A stretch of DNA of 64,000 bases, from positions 55,809,995 to 55,873,994 of the forward strand of contig CM060198.1 of assembly GCA_030549335.1 (NCBI GenBank). The letters are read 5' to 3'. Of this stretch, positions 11,700 to 24,380 are shown in pieces; positions within the stretch are counted from its first letter, which is position 1, and every line of letters begins with the position of its first letter. The position numbers and the translations under genes were made by a program. Under the pieces are notes generated by a model. That model was given only the letters and a program-made list of their open reading frames with translations, made no database searches and had not been told where the DNA came from. Source of the DNA: Pontederia crassipes. Taxonomy: Eukaryota > Streptophyta > Magnoliopsida > Commelinales > Pontederiaceae.

Positions 11700-14040
11700 T
11701 AAAAAATGAAAAGAATCGATTTTGATCTTTCTCTCTTTCCGTTACACCACTATAATAACTAAATCTATAACCCCTCTTCACTACGAAATCTGAAATTTCA
11801 AAAGATGAAATCCCTGCTTTTTTACCCATTCTTTTTTTTTCTTCCTCTCATTTCTTCTTCTCCATTTTTCATTGGTTCTGTTTGCCCAAGTTTTGGTCAC
11901 ACCAAAAGCCATGATGAACCAATCAGGACGAAGAGGAAAATGTAAGGACGTGAACCAACGAAGAAATAATAGAAGGATCTGCCAAAAAAGTGTGCTTTCG
12001 AGATTTAGGGCATATGCTAATTTTCTAAAGAACCGTATATTTTCAAGGACTATATTGGGCTTAAGATGCACATATATATGGGTAGGATTCATGCCTTGTG
12101 GTTACTTTGATTGAGTTTGATTAGATCTGTCTATGTTTGATTGATTTTCGCCAAATGTGTGATGATATTCGAAAGATTAAGAATAGATAGAATGGCTTGT
12201 TCTTGCTAGATGATTGATAAGATTATAAATGTATGTTTAAGTAATTAGAAGACAAACTTATACATGCTTTTGATATGAGAACTTATTTGCAAAAGGCTAT
12301 GTTATGTTTTAGGGATAGACATGTCTGATGCATGAAAACTATATGATATTTAGTTAATGTTTTGAGGAAATTTGCACATGTTATGATAATGTTTAGAGTT
12401 TGCCTCTAAATCATATTATTTGATAGAAATAAGTCAGCATATGTTTAGATTTATGTTCGAGTTGACAATTGTTTGAAAACTTAAGGATTCCGACTCTGTC
12501 GATTGAAACGAGCAACCGATTCTCATTCGGGCATCCAAAATTCTTGACAGAAGATAGTAACTACCAAATCAAACGACCGATCTAATGACCGAGTATCATA
12601 ATTGAAAATGTTGAGACATGAATATGTTGATGATCATTAGATTGGACGATCGATCCTCGAATCGAGTGTTCGATCTTGACTGTCGAAACATGAACATGAT
12701 CCAATGGGCGATCGAGAATGCTACTTCGGTCGATCGAGAATCATGGACTTGGTTTCATCGAATGTCCGATCGAGTTTTGGAAGTCCGAAGCTCTCAAACA
12801 AAAGTTTACCCGTGCGATATCGAACAACCGTAGACCTATTGGATGTATGATCCGTACTCGATAAAATGATGAACCCAAAATAGGTATCTGAACCTTTAGC
12901 GGGCGACCAAAGAATGTAAATAAAATAGGCATTCGAACCTCTATTGGTCGGCCGCTAAACACACTAGTGCGGATGATCGTTGGATTTTGGGCGTCTAGTT
13001 TATGGATAGAGAATAAACATGACTAATTAACAATCATGATTTGATTGATCTATGTCCACTTGATTATTCTTTTCCCTTATGACATTACATGATGATCTTG
13101 AGCTACCCTTGTTCACTACAATTGGTCTAAGTGATCAAAAGATAATGGTCATAAATAATAAATATAAAAGATAAGGATTTATCATTGCCTACCTACGTAG
13201 AAGGTTATCAATTTTGTGTGAGGCACTCTTCGTAAAAGGTTATCAAACTCGTGTGAGACACTTCACCTTATTTGAGGATGCTATCAGCTTTGTGTGAGGT
13301 TGTCAGCTCTTTTATGGGACACCTATTCCCCCACCGGCCCACTATATTCTAAGTAGTCACACACTTGTGCATTGATAATGATACTCCCTAAAAGTAGAAA
13401 ACTCTTCAACTCATGAATAAAATGAAATGAATGATTAGAAATGAATGAAAGGATTATGTCCATCAATATGAAAATGAAATGAAATAGAAATGCTTTTCCA
13501 AGTAAAAGATGACATGAAATAAATATGAAAAAATGCACTTTGTTTATCATTGTTCCTGTGACTAGACGATCCTCTTGATTTATTCTTATATCTATTTAAT
13601 TTGTTTTCTTCATGCATATTCTGATGGATTGTCTCTATGACTTATTATGAATTCACATTTAGCTTTACGATAATGATTGAATTTGCTCCGTTGTGTTATC
13701 TAGGAGCTAGCTTAATGTGTGTGCAGTAATTCAGATTGGGTGGAGTGTGCATAGAGTTATGTTGACTCTTCTTTATTATTATCGAGTTGTACAATTGGCA
13801 TAGACATTAATATGTCTAGTATGGATATAAGGAGGATGTGATGTACATGTTTATTTTATTTTATTAGCTTCCGCATTTTCATGTTCATTGATGTAATATT
13901 TTATTCTTAAATTTTTCATTTATGTGTCATCTTTCTTAATCATTCAAGTCAACGAAAAGGGGCAAAGAAACATCGAAAAAAGTTTTGCGCATCGAGAGAA
14001 GATTTCGTCACGTGACGTGATCAAATTTTGGGACGTTACA
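11700..14040 (-). mobile_element. Gypsy-like LTR fossil (minus strand), 5' end at 14040
   Basis: On the minus strand the segment begins exactly at 14040 with TGTAACGTCCCAAAATTTG, a typical start of plant gypsy LTRs. The body shows short degenerate repeats (GGTTATCAATTTTGTGTGAGG-like words near 13205-13290). It also shows GATCGA-rich words near 12480-12960 and no reading frame. The left end is not determined; 11700 is a guess from the change of composition. No internal region adjoins it. Confidence 0.45.
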
Positions 14041-15480
14041 CAAAATGTCTTCCCAAAAATATTTTATTTTTAAGTCAATTATGACTTATTGAGTATAATC
14101 TTTAATAATTAATATCACTTTGTGCAGGAGAACAATCAATATATATTGATTGTGCACACAAAAAGTATTATACTCTTGAAAATAATGAGTTTTTGACTTT
14201 TTCTATAACATTATATAAAATTCTCAAACCCTAGAGTTAGATAGTCCAAACATCTGTAGTTGACTTCATCGTTAGCATTATCAAGGTATCTCGTCCTCTT
14301 GAACGACTTTTTCTTGTTTTATAGAAAGATATTATCTTGATTCTTTATGAAATTCTAATATGGGTGAAAATATTTATATGAATATACCCCTATCTTCAAT
14401 AAACTTACATAATATCCTAATGCCCTTTATAAAGTGATTGGGGTGTGTTTTACATTCTCATTTTCAATTATGATCCAATTCAAGCTTTTTGCATTTCGAT
14501 ATTACGAATTTAGTGGAAATTTTTTATTGCAATAATATGACAAAATTGATGACAACCAGTAAATTTCATTAATCTTGTAATTAAATCGTAATGATCTTGG
14601 GACAATTTTTTTATCATTGCTAATTTGTTTAGTTACGCATTTAATTTTAAATTTGAGAGTGATTAGCGAAAACTTTGGAAAAGAAATTTTCCGTTAATGC
14701 CATAAAGAATAAAATCATTTATTTAAAGATTTAGTGATTAATAATTTATTGGGACTCAAACACAAAATTAGTAGGTTTGCCATCTCAGACTTAATTGGCT
14801 TCGACCAGCTTTAATTACAACCAACCCAACTTTAATACACTTTTATTAGTGTTCTTAAACAAAGCTTTTAATCACAAAAACATCCACATCATTTACCAAC
14901 TCCCTTTCACCTACCCCCATCTCTCCATTTTATTTTTCTCAACAACAAACCATTAAATGTTTTTTTCCTCTCTCACATATATATTTATCAACTACATAAG
15001 TTTTTTCATATAAGTTCGAAGTTTTTCATGTTTAGAATAATTAGTATCTGACTAATTCGAAGTCGAAAAAAATATAATAATATTTCTCTGACTAAGTGGT
15101 AACTCCAAAAATTAATCTTGGGACACGACCTGCTAATCAATTATGTTAATCACGCTTGATTAACTACATAAGCTTCTTTATGCAAATTAATTAAATGTAA
15201 AACACATTAATGATGCCATAAATGAAAGAAGATTAATTCAAGGTTATCATTGTTAGGAAAAAAAAAGAGAAAACTAAGTTTAGTAAAAGGTTAAAACATT
15301 CTTTTGCCTGCCAAATTATGAAAAATTAATAAAAGTATCATTATTGTCATTTTAAAATACTCTATTTTCATTTCATTTGTCATATTTCAAATTTTATGTA
15401 ATATATAATTATATTTACTATTTTGCCCCCTGGCATGGGAATTGGTGAAGACACGAATCTCAAAGTACCGGATCCAAACG
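14041..15480. other. AT-rich intergenic DNA upstream of methionine synthase
   Basis: No gene is seen. A short degenerate stretch near 15005-15065 (CATGTTTAGAATAATTAGTA, ACTAATTCGAAGTCG) resembles part of the tandem unit at 4889-6361 (CTTATGTTTAGAATTATCGA, ACTAATCCAGAGTC), which suggests a shared dispersed repeat. The last 100 bp form the promoter region of the next gene. Confidence 0.5.
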
Positions 15481-15488
15481 GCATCTTC

Positions 15489-15496
15489 TATAAATA
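15489..15496 (+). promoter_or_regulatory. TATA box of the methionine synthase gene
   Basis: TATAAATA lies in a GC-richer context (CTTCTATAAATACTGG), 120 bp before a good splice donor that ends a CT-rich 5' leader. Transcription should start at about 15520. Confidence 0.75.
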
Positions 15497-15519
15497 CTGG
15501 TCAGATCTTGCCATCTCCT

Positions 15520-16886
15520 CCTCGCGCTTCCTTCGCCTTTCTTCTCTGCGGCCTCACTCTCAATCTCCGCATCTTACCCTCTCTCTCTCTCTCCCGTTCG
15601 GGGACCGCGTCAAGAGGTAAACGACCTCGCTCCCGCTCTTATCTCTTCTCCTCACGCTGCTCGCCTTTGCTCGAGCTATTTAGCCTCGTCTGCGTGCTGC
15701 TTCTATCGTTTCTTCCCGCACTTTTGAGGGGATTAAAAGAGGGTTCTTTTTTGCTGGTAGATCTGATTTCGGTGCTGGTTTTATTGAGTTTGGAGGTACA
15801 TACTGCGTTCTTCCTTCTGCCATTGAGAAATATGTTATGCGCGCCTTTTCGCGACGCTTTTTGATCTTTTACGGGTCCCGGAATAGTTCTCCAGCCACTT
15901 CTGGGCTAAAGTTCGGTTTTTTCGATTGATTCGTTCATTTTTGTTGCGAGATCTGAGTAGTTGGTTCATGTTGTAGATTTTTTTCTAGATCTTGTGCGTT
16001 TAACCGCTTTACGTTCAGATCTGAGTAGTTGGTGTTGGTGATGTGATCTGAACTCGTGTGCAGTGGACTGTGTAATTTTACTTTTGTCGTTATTGTAAAG
16101 CTTGAATCTTCGGTCTGATTTTAATAATATCTGGACGATCCGTGTCATTATTTATGCGTTTCTTACCTAATCGCGTCCATTCATCCGAAAGATCTTTTTT
16201 TTCGTGTGCTCTGTTATGAAGTCAGAGTTTCTATGAACTCCGAGCCTCTTGGATCTGCATTTTAATCCACTTCATCTCTCATCCATGTGATTGTTTTACC
16301 AGTTATGCTATATGCCGATTAAGGATGTAGCTTATGTATCACTTCCAATTGGTAGAGATATCTTTCTGTTAGAATACGTTGTTTTTGTCACATCTATCTT
16401 TTGTTTTGTTTCTCTGATGCAGTGATCAGTGATTCAATTACACTCGGAATCCTAAATCATTTGAATGACATTTCATATATGTATGCTTCTTCTATATGAT
16501 TTAATTTCCACAAAAATGAGGTCCACTAGTTTATGCCTTTCTTATTATTTCCACTATGAAAATAACATGCTTTTCTTCTGAACTTTTCTTCACGTATTAT
16601 GATTTATCACCCTGTAGCTTTAATCCGTCTTCATCTCTTGGCATATGATCAATACAAGTCTTGTTATATGTTCTAGTTACTCTCATTTTCATATATATAT
16701 TTATGTACATATAATAATATATATTAGGTGAAAAGATATATCTTTAGCGTAGTTAATTCAGGTAACGACACACTAGATTCTTTTTTCTAGTCCAACCTTC
16801 TGTTTCTGTTTAAGAGAAACTTTTTTATGTTTTTCTTATTGTTTCTGATGGCACTGACTTTTTGTTTGATGAACATTTGAAGAAAG
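15520..16886 (+). other. 5' UTR and leader intron of methionine synthase
   Basis: A CT-rich untranslated exon runs to about 15616 and ends in AAGAG before GTAAAC. The inferred intron (15617 to about 16882, AG just before AAAGATGG) is T-rich. It carries no reading frame of interest. A long leader intron before the ATG exon is common in highly expressed plant housekeeping genes. The acceptor could also be the AG at 16885-16886. Confidence 0.65.
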
Positions 16887-19800
16887 ATGGCATCTCACAT
16901 TGTTGGATACCCTCGCATGGGCCCCAAGAGGGAGCTTAAATTTGCATTGGAATCATTCTGGGATAAGAAGAGCAGTGCTGAAGATTTGCAGAAGGTTGCA
17001 GCGGATCTCAGGACTTCCATCTGGAAGCAGATGGCTGGTGCTGGGATCAAATACATCCCTAGCAACACTTTCTCATACTACGATCAGGTGCTTGATACAA
17101 CAGCAATGCTTGGTGCTGTTCCTGAGAGGTACAACTATGCAGGTGGGGAGATTGGTTTTGATATCTACTTCTCCATGGCCAGAGGCAATGCATCTGTACC
17201 TGCTATGGAGATGACCAAGTGGTTTGACACCAACTAGTAAGTTGTCTATTCCACCTACAAGCATGAACACATTTTTACTGAGTTCTAAATTTGACAGAGT
17301 TGCTCACTTGTTCACATATTTTGTCAATCCAGCCATTTCATCGTCCCTGAATTAGGCCCAAATACAAAATTCACCTATTCATCCCACAAAGCTGTATCTG
17401 AGTACAAGGAGGCCAAGGCGGTATGTTACAAGAAATACCCATGCTTTTTTTGTTTTTCTTTTGTTACAAGCATAATAATTTTTTATTGTTACCGTTCAAT
17501 TTATATTCAGTGACCTTTTCTCTGTTTCTCCACATTTTATGCATTCTAATATGATGTCGGCAGCTTAATAAATGCTTAATGTAAATGTTCGGGAACTTAG
17601 TCATTCATCACTTGTCTGTTGCTTCATGCTCTAGTTTGTCAATTCTAACCTAATTATGAGTACTTGAGCTTTGATATTATTTTTTCTTACCAAAAAAATG
17701 ATTTCTGTTTCCTTTTTGTGAACACTGCTACATATGTTTTTTAGTTATCAAATTACAGAATACACGGTTTTGAATATAGCGCTTCCATTTTTTTATATAA
17801 TTGTTGTACTTCCATCTTAATGATTGTCTTAAATATTTTTTTAAACTTGCTTATTTTTATAAGTTAATTTTCCATTATAATCTTATTCATGTTTCCCTCT
17901 CCCATGCAGCTTGGAATTGAGACGGTTCCTGTGCTAATTGGACCTGTGACATATCTGTTGCTCTCAAAACCTGCTAAAGGAGTCGAGAAGTCGTTTTCTA
18001 CTCTGTCACTTCTTGGAAGTGTGCTGCCTGTTTATAAGTATGGATTTTTTTTCTGCTTCTTATTTATATAATTCTCTCCCATAAAAATTCTTCTTTATTT
18101 CGTGGTCACTTAAACTCTATTTCATGATATTTTTCTGCAGGGAAGTTATTGATGAACTAAAGGCAGCTGGTGCATCCTGGATCCAATTTGATGAGCCAAC
18201 GTTGGTGTTGGATCTTGAGGCTCACCAGTTGGAGGCTTTTACAAAGGCCTATGCAGAATTAGAATCATCCCTTTCTGGCTTGAATGTGATTGTTGAGACT
18301 TATTTTGCTGATGTTCCTGCTGAAGCATACAAGTAAGTTATAACTGATCTAGTTTCATTATCTTCTCATATTTCTCAGGGTAAGTGCTCACTTTAGTCTT
18401 TCTTTTGTTACAGGACTGTCACTGCCTTGAAGTCTGTTTCAGGATTTGGATTTGATCTTGTCCGTGGAACTAATACTATTGACTTAATCAAAGGTAGTTT
18501 CCCTTCTGGCAAATATCTTTTTGCTGGAGTTGTGGATGGAAGGAACATTTGGGCCAATGATCTTGCTGCCTCTCTCAACACTCTCAGTGCTCTTGAGGCA
18601 ATTGTTGGCAAAGGTAATAGTCATACCTAGATGGTATTCTCCATAGAATCTTTGCTTAGTTTTTTAATCTGATCATTTTGTTTTTTGTTCTCAGACAAGC
18701 TTGTCGTCTCTACCTCATGTTCACTCATGCACACTGCTGTTGACCTTGTAAATGAGACAAAGTTGGATAATGAGATCAAGTCATGGCTGGCTTTTGCTGC
18801 ACAAAAGGTTGTTGAAGTAAATGCTCTGGCTAAGGCTTTATCTGGTGAAAGGGATGAGGTAAATCTATTGTGAACTTAATTAGTTCCCTTGATTGTTGTT
18901 TCTGTACTAAACAGTATCATTGTAGTGCCAGAATAATCATTATTGTTATGTCCTTTTTATCTTTTTTTATAAATTATATTGATGTTTCTTGTGTCAGAGC
19001 GATTGTTACTTGTAATGTCTTCTTATACTTCTCTACCATGTGTAGGCTTTCTTCTCAGAGAATGCTGCTGCTCAGGCTTCAAGGAAGTCGTCTCCCAGAG
19101 TAACTAATGAGGATGTTCAGAAGGCTGTAAGTATTATAGTTTATGTTCATTTCTAATTCGTAGAATGATTATTCCTTAATGATATCCAACTATGCCATCA
19201 TATTGCAGGCTGCTGCTTTGAAGGGTTCTGATCATCGCAGACCTACTAATGTTAGTGCTAGATTGGATGCACAACAGAAGAAGCTGAACCTTCCAGTCCT
19301 TCCAACCACTACAATTGGTTCTTTCCCTCAGACAATGGATCTTCGGAGAGTCAGACGTGAATACAAGGCTAACAAGTGAGTGTTTCTTTAAGGATATTAT
19401 TCTATCTTTATAATTTGCTCATAGTCTCTTTGAATCTGGATTATAACTTTCCTCTGTTAACCTTTTGTTATCTTGAAATAAGGATTTCGGAGGAAGAGTA
19501 TGTGAATGCCATTAAAGAGGAAATCAGAAAAGTTGTCAAGATCCAGGAAGAACTTGACATTGATGTCCTGGTTCATGGAGAGCCTGAGGTGAGCATATTC
19601 ATTCCTAATACTTTATCATATTTGTTCATCAAGATCTTCATTTTGTACGATTATGAAGATCCTTTATAGTTAAGCATTAACTTCTTTTTTGAGAAGAGCT
19701 AATTATAACTTTGTTTCTCCCCTTTTCAATAATGATCAGAGAAATGACATGGTTGAATACTTCGGTGAGCAATTATCTGGCTTTGCATTCACTGCCAATG

Positions 19801-20840
19801 GCTGGGTGCAATCATATGGGTCACGATGTGTTAAGCCCCCCATTATTTATGGTGATGTTAGCCGCCCCAAGGCTATGACTGTTTTCTGGTCGAAGATTGC
19901 TCAGAGCATGACTGCTCGTCCCATGAAAGGAATGTTGACTGGTCCAGTGACAATTCTTAACTGGTCCTTTGTTAGGAATGATCAACCTAGGTGAGTTGAA
20001 ATGCCATCAAAGGCTTCTATCAATCAATTTAGTGCATTTCTGTAATTTTATTGTATTCCTGTGTGTAGGTTTGAAACTTGCTACCAAATCGCCCTTGCCA
20101 TCAAGCAAGAGGTTGAAGATTTGGAAGCTGCTGGCATTCAGGTGAACACTTTGATTTATTTAACTAAAGTAAGTTGTCATTGGTATGGAACTTTCCAATA
20201 TGAACCTTTGGCCGGATGATTTCAGGTTATCCAAATTGATGAAGCAGCTCTTCGTGAAGGCTTGCCTCTTCGCAAATCTGAGCATGCGTTCTACTTGGAT
20301 TGGGCTGTCCACTCTTTCAGAATCACCAACTGTGGAGTCCAGGATACTACTCAGGTTCCTTCACGTTCTTAATCTTTGTCTTTTGTATTGCAGTAATGTA
20401 CATAACTGGATATAACATGAAGTTCTTCTATTTCATAATTATGACATCATTGTAATGATGATTTCTTACAGATTCATACTCACATGTGCTATTCACACTT
20501 CAATGACATCATCCACTCCATCATTGACATGGATGCTGATGTGATCACCATTGAGAACTCCCGTTCTGATGAGAAGCTCCTCTCTGTGTTCCGCGAGGGA
20601 GTGAAGTATGGCGCCGGCATTGGTCCAGGTGTGTATGACATCCATTCTCCAAGGATTCCATCCACCGAGGAGATCGCTGACCGCGTCAACAAGATGCTCG
20701 CTGTGCTTGAGACCAACATCTTGTGGGTTAACCCTGATTGTGGACTCAAGACCCGCAAGTATGCTGAAGTTAAGCCTGCCCTTACCAACATGGTTTCCGC
20801 AGCTAAACTCATCCGAGCCGAGCTTTCCAGCTCTAAGTAA
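16887..20840 (+). CDS. METE: Cobalamin-independent methionine synthase (MetE)
   Basis: The enzyme transfers the methyl group of 5-methyltetrahydropteroyltriglutamate to homocysteine, making methionine; plants use it in the cytosol (some isoforms in plastids). I read 13 coding exons: 16887-17236, 17333-17420, 17910-18037, 18141-18332, 18414-18613, 18695-18858, 19046-19126, 19209-19375, 19483-19588, 19740-19990, 20069-20141, 20226-20354 and 20472-20840. All introns are GT-AG and the phases agree. The sum is 2298 nt, 765 residues, the normal plant length. The start [20 protein letters not shown] is the family's cytosolic N-terminus with no transit peptide. Zinc ligands are present: His647 and Cys649 (IHTHMC), Glu671 (ITIENSRS) and Cys733 (NPDCG). 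The C-terminal catalytic barrel and the N-terminal duplicate barrel are both complete, so the gene looks functional. Confidence 0.98.
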
Positions 20841-22088
20841 GGCATCCAACTATCTAGTTCCTATGAGTTTGGAAAGAAGAAAGTTGTTCACTTCTCAACA
20901 GTGTGGCCCCCTGGCTGAGCACATTGCATTAGTGAAGGTGTTATCATAATTTAGGCCTTTTCTTTGCTTTCAATTTCTGAGGTTATTAAGGCTGGCGGCT
21001 TGTTTAGCATGGGATTGTAATGTGCTATTGATTTTATGAACTAATGAAATTTTGCTATGATCGCCCTTGGCTTTCCTCCTTAATATCCTCTATTCTTTTC
21101 TATTTGTTCAAGTTAGGTTTAAGAATTATGCTTGTATCATGGAATCTTACAAGGTGGAGTTTAGGTTTTTGAGCAGAATGGAAACTTTCTTTGGGCAGCA
21201 TAAAGGTGACACCTTTGGATGTTACTGTCTTTGGATATGTTCAATGTAAATGCCAATAGAGCTTATGAGTAGTTTAATTTAATAAATTATGTATAATAGT
21301 AACACTTTTTAATGCACCTTGCTGAAATTATAAACATTTTTTAAAAAAGGATAATCGATGTGCTTTTTTTTAAAAGGATGGACACTCCTGTCTTTTTAAT
21401 TGATTAAAAAATTTACGACTATTATTTAATCTATTTTCATTTAAGAATTTTTAAATTGATTCTGCTGAACAAAAAAAATGGAAAACACAAGGTGCTAAGA
21501 ACTTCAACTTTTCTATTTTTTATGTTTTTTTATTGAATTGTCTTCTTATCTTTAGACAATAAAAAAATAGGGAAATTTTTATTTTATTTCTACAGATCCT
21601 TGGTCGGAGGTCATCTTCCATTGAATAAGGGCTATTCTGACGGCCCATTTTCTTCATTATTTAAGAGTGAAGAGTAAAGAATAATTTAATAAATAACGAT
21701 ATAAGTAGAAATTTTAGTTGTTATTTAGAAAAAAATATTTCAGCCGAAATATAAAAACAAGATCATGTTCATATCGTTTGGTCAATATTGAATGCCCATT
21801 TGTTTTTTTTTTTAATGAGATAGAACCAGTAATTTTTGGCACATATTAATTACAAAATGATAAATTAAACACATTTCTTAAAAACAAACAAAAAAATAGC
21901 GAGCACGAATTCAACCCGCCACGGTGCCACCGGCGGCATTGGAAGCTTCCGGAGTGCGAGATCATTGGCGACGGCCCCCAATCACAGCCAAGTGCGGCCT
22001 CCCTCGCGGTCGGCGCCGAGCGATTCAGTTCTTCTGCACCTTCCGGCTCCTCCAAGGAGGCCCGGCCCCAAGAACGAGATCGCCTCAT
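20841..22088. other. 3' UTR of methionine synthase and intergenic DNA
   Basis: The 3' UTR probably ends near 21060, after AACTAATGAAATTTTGC. From 21060 to 21900 the DNA is AT-rich with poly-T runs and no gene. From 21905 to 22088 it becomes abruptly GC-rich (see the possible gene remnant). Confidence 0.5.
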
Positions 22089-23086
22089 TAGGGGCCTATT
22101 TGACAACTCGAATCAGACGTCTAATTCCGTCTGGTTCCAACCGATTCCGCCAAATGATGTGACGTTTGGTGGAACCGAAAGTAAAATCCGATTTCAAAAA
22201 AAAGAAGTCACATGACCCCTTTTTCTCTGTCACGATTCCACTATGATTCCATCAAAATGGTGGAATCAGACACTGTAGCAATAATTTTTTTACTTCACGT
22301 GTTGGTTTTTTTCAATTTCCTTATTTTTTTTTCTTTCTTTATTCTCTCTCACACACATATATGTTATAAAATAATTTATTTATTAAATAAAAATTATTTA
22401 TTATAATATATTAATATAATATTATTTCTTACTTCTTATTTCTTAAAAAATTAATATTTTACTACATATAATTATTAAAAATGAGTTTTTTTAATTTAAA
22501 TAAATTATTTTTTAACGAATTTTTTTAAACAAAATTTTTAATTTTTACTTCTATTTTTATTTACTAACAACATTGTATTTATAATATTAATTTTTATTTC
22601 AAAATCCACCAAAAATTAATCCATCACATCTACTTTTTCCTATCACATCAACTATCTTATTCCTCATCATCAAATTCCACTCCATCCAAACACAACTAGA
22701 ACTATAAGAACTTGATGGAACGTCTAGTTCCCGTTGCCAAACAGCCCCTAGAAGCATTTGGTCATGTTCGCATCCTTGCATCCATTGGTTTCAGTTCAAC
22801 TGATTATTAGTGATGATGCTAAGTTCAGGTAAGCAAAGTGTAGACTAATTTTACTCTTCTTTGTGGTAAATTTATATGCTTATGGAGCAGATACATATTG
22901 ATCATTCTTGTACTGTTGTTTCTGTAGTTAGATAGGAGGGTTTGTTCTCTGTCTTTAATATAGAACTTATTATACCATTTAAATATCATTGCCATATTTA
23001 CATCTCTTGAATTCTACCTTATCTGCAGAGCATCAGCATTCAGATGCTGGTGTCCATGAGGGCCCATCTCAACAGGCAAGTCGCCT
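21905..23086 (+). pseudogene. Possible gene remnant split by a DNA element
   Basis: A GC-rich, gene-like block (21905-22088) stops at the left end of a DNA element (22089-22750). Directly after the element comes AGAAGCATTTGGTCATGTTC to 22828, followed by a plausible donor (TTCAG then GTAAGC). A short exon-like piece sits at 23029-23085 after CTGCAG. I cannot name a protein family and no frame runs cleanly through all parts. It could equally be non-coding RNA or chance. Confidence 0.2.
22089..22750. mobile_element. Non-autonomous DNA transposon (hAT- or Harbinger-like MITE)
   Basis: The left end TAGGGGCCTATTTGACAAC and the right end, read in reverse, TAGGGGCTGTTTGGCAAC form terminal inverted repeats. 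Similarity continues to GACGTCTAATTCC versus GACGTTCCATC. The interior is AT-rich without coding capacity; length is about 662 bp. An exact target duplication is not seen (flanking CGCCTCAT versus GAAGCATT), so the superfamily stays open between hAT and PIF/Harbinger. Confidence 0.7.
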
Positions 23087-24380
23087 TCTATGCTTGCTTT
23101 TTTTTCTTAATGATTGATTCATCTATCTTTATGATCTTTCATTGTGTTCTCTTGGACCCTGGATTCTATATTTGCCTTTGTGTTGTGCGTCTTTGTAGAA
23201 TATTAGATTTTTTGTTTAATAATCCTGGATTCCTGGTGTCAAATTTTCTTCCTTTTTATTTTAGTCTAAATGCTTTTGGCATAATAAAATTTCCTCCTGC
23301 AAGTTATCTTATGGCCATCCTTACAAAAATTGTAGTTAACCAGATGTTTATTTCCAATTTGTAGTTTCAAGTTATCAGCAGTTGAAAACCATAGACTACC
23401 TGGTATAAATTGCTTGTTCTGGCTTTATGATGAAGAACTTTCTTTGTTGTGTTGATTATGCTTCTGTTATCTATAGAACTTTTTTACTTATTTATATTTG
23501 TCCAATCAGAGAGTTCACAGTTTTTCTATGTTAACTGAAACTCCAAATTTCTTGGAACTACCCGACATTTTAAAATGAAACTAGACTCCAGTTTTACCTA
23601 AAAAAGGATCTGGTCAATTCGTAGCATGTGCTTAGTTGAAATTTTCTTGTCAAACATACTCAAAACCTAGACTAGGATTTTGTTTTCTCTCAAACAACAA
23701 CAGGTATGTGCTCTGTCTTGAATCTGATTGTGCTTTCTCATTCACATACTTTTTGGCAATTGTTGATCATCTACTCGAGGAAAATGGCTTTGTACGATGG
23801 ATTAAGTGCTTCTTTTCTTGGCACTCTAACTCCGCCTATGTTTTATAGCCGGTCCCAAGTCCGGATAAAGGAGGAGGGTTGTGTTAGGACCCGACAACCA
23901 GCGTAAAACTCTGTCGAATTTCATGAACATGGATCAACGAAACATTGTATTATCCATGTAGTCGACCCCACCTAGTGAGATAAGGCTTTGTTTTTGTTGT
24001 TGTTTCTTGGCACTCTGTTATTAACTGAGATTCAGTTCTTCTCTCTTCATTTTGGAGTCCTTACATCTTGCTTGATTACATTCTGGCTCCTACAAGTTGG
24101 GTCAGTCGAGATGCTTGTAGTTTTCATGGACTTATGCATGTATATGCCTATTCTTGTATATGTTTAATTGCTGATTTTATCAATGGATTCTGCAATATAT
24201 TTTTGTTTATATCGAAGACATTATAACAAGAAAATTGATGTCAAGAAACTAGATTTAAAATATCATGGTGGATTCAGTCTCTTCCGACCTGACATTATTG
24301 CTTTAGCCATATCATTGCATTTCTGAACACTTTTGTCATTATAAGGTGCATAGGACAATGTCTTTGTCCTTTGAAGCACA
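22751..24380. other. T-rich intergenic or intron-like DNA
   Basis: The DNA is T-rich and intron-like with several weak splice-like sites but no supported exon beyond those noted in the possible remnant. It contains the short non-LTR insertion at 23828-24002. Confidence 0.45.
23814..24016 (+). mobile_element. Short non-LTR insertion (RTE-type 3' tail / SINE) with target duplication
   Basis: The body (23828-24002) begins AACTCCGCCTATGTTTTATA, contains GCCGGTCCCAAG, GGATAAAGGAGGAGGG and GACCCCACCTAGTGAGATAA, and ends in a TTG-rich tail. It is flanked by a perfect 14-bp direct repeat, TTTCTTGGCACTCT, at 23814-23827 and 24003-24016. The tail matches the 3' end shared by plant RTE LINEs and some SINEs. 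The insertion is either a full short SINE or a 5'-truncated RTE copy. A second copy lies at 52829-53019. Confidence 0.85.

Noticed and set aside
20489-20849. Two minus-strand frames of 118 codons
   Set aside because: They are shadows of the last exon of methionine synthase.
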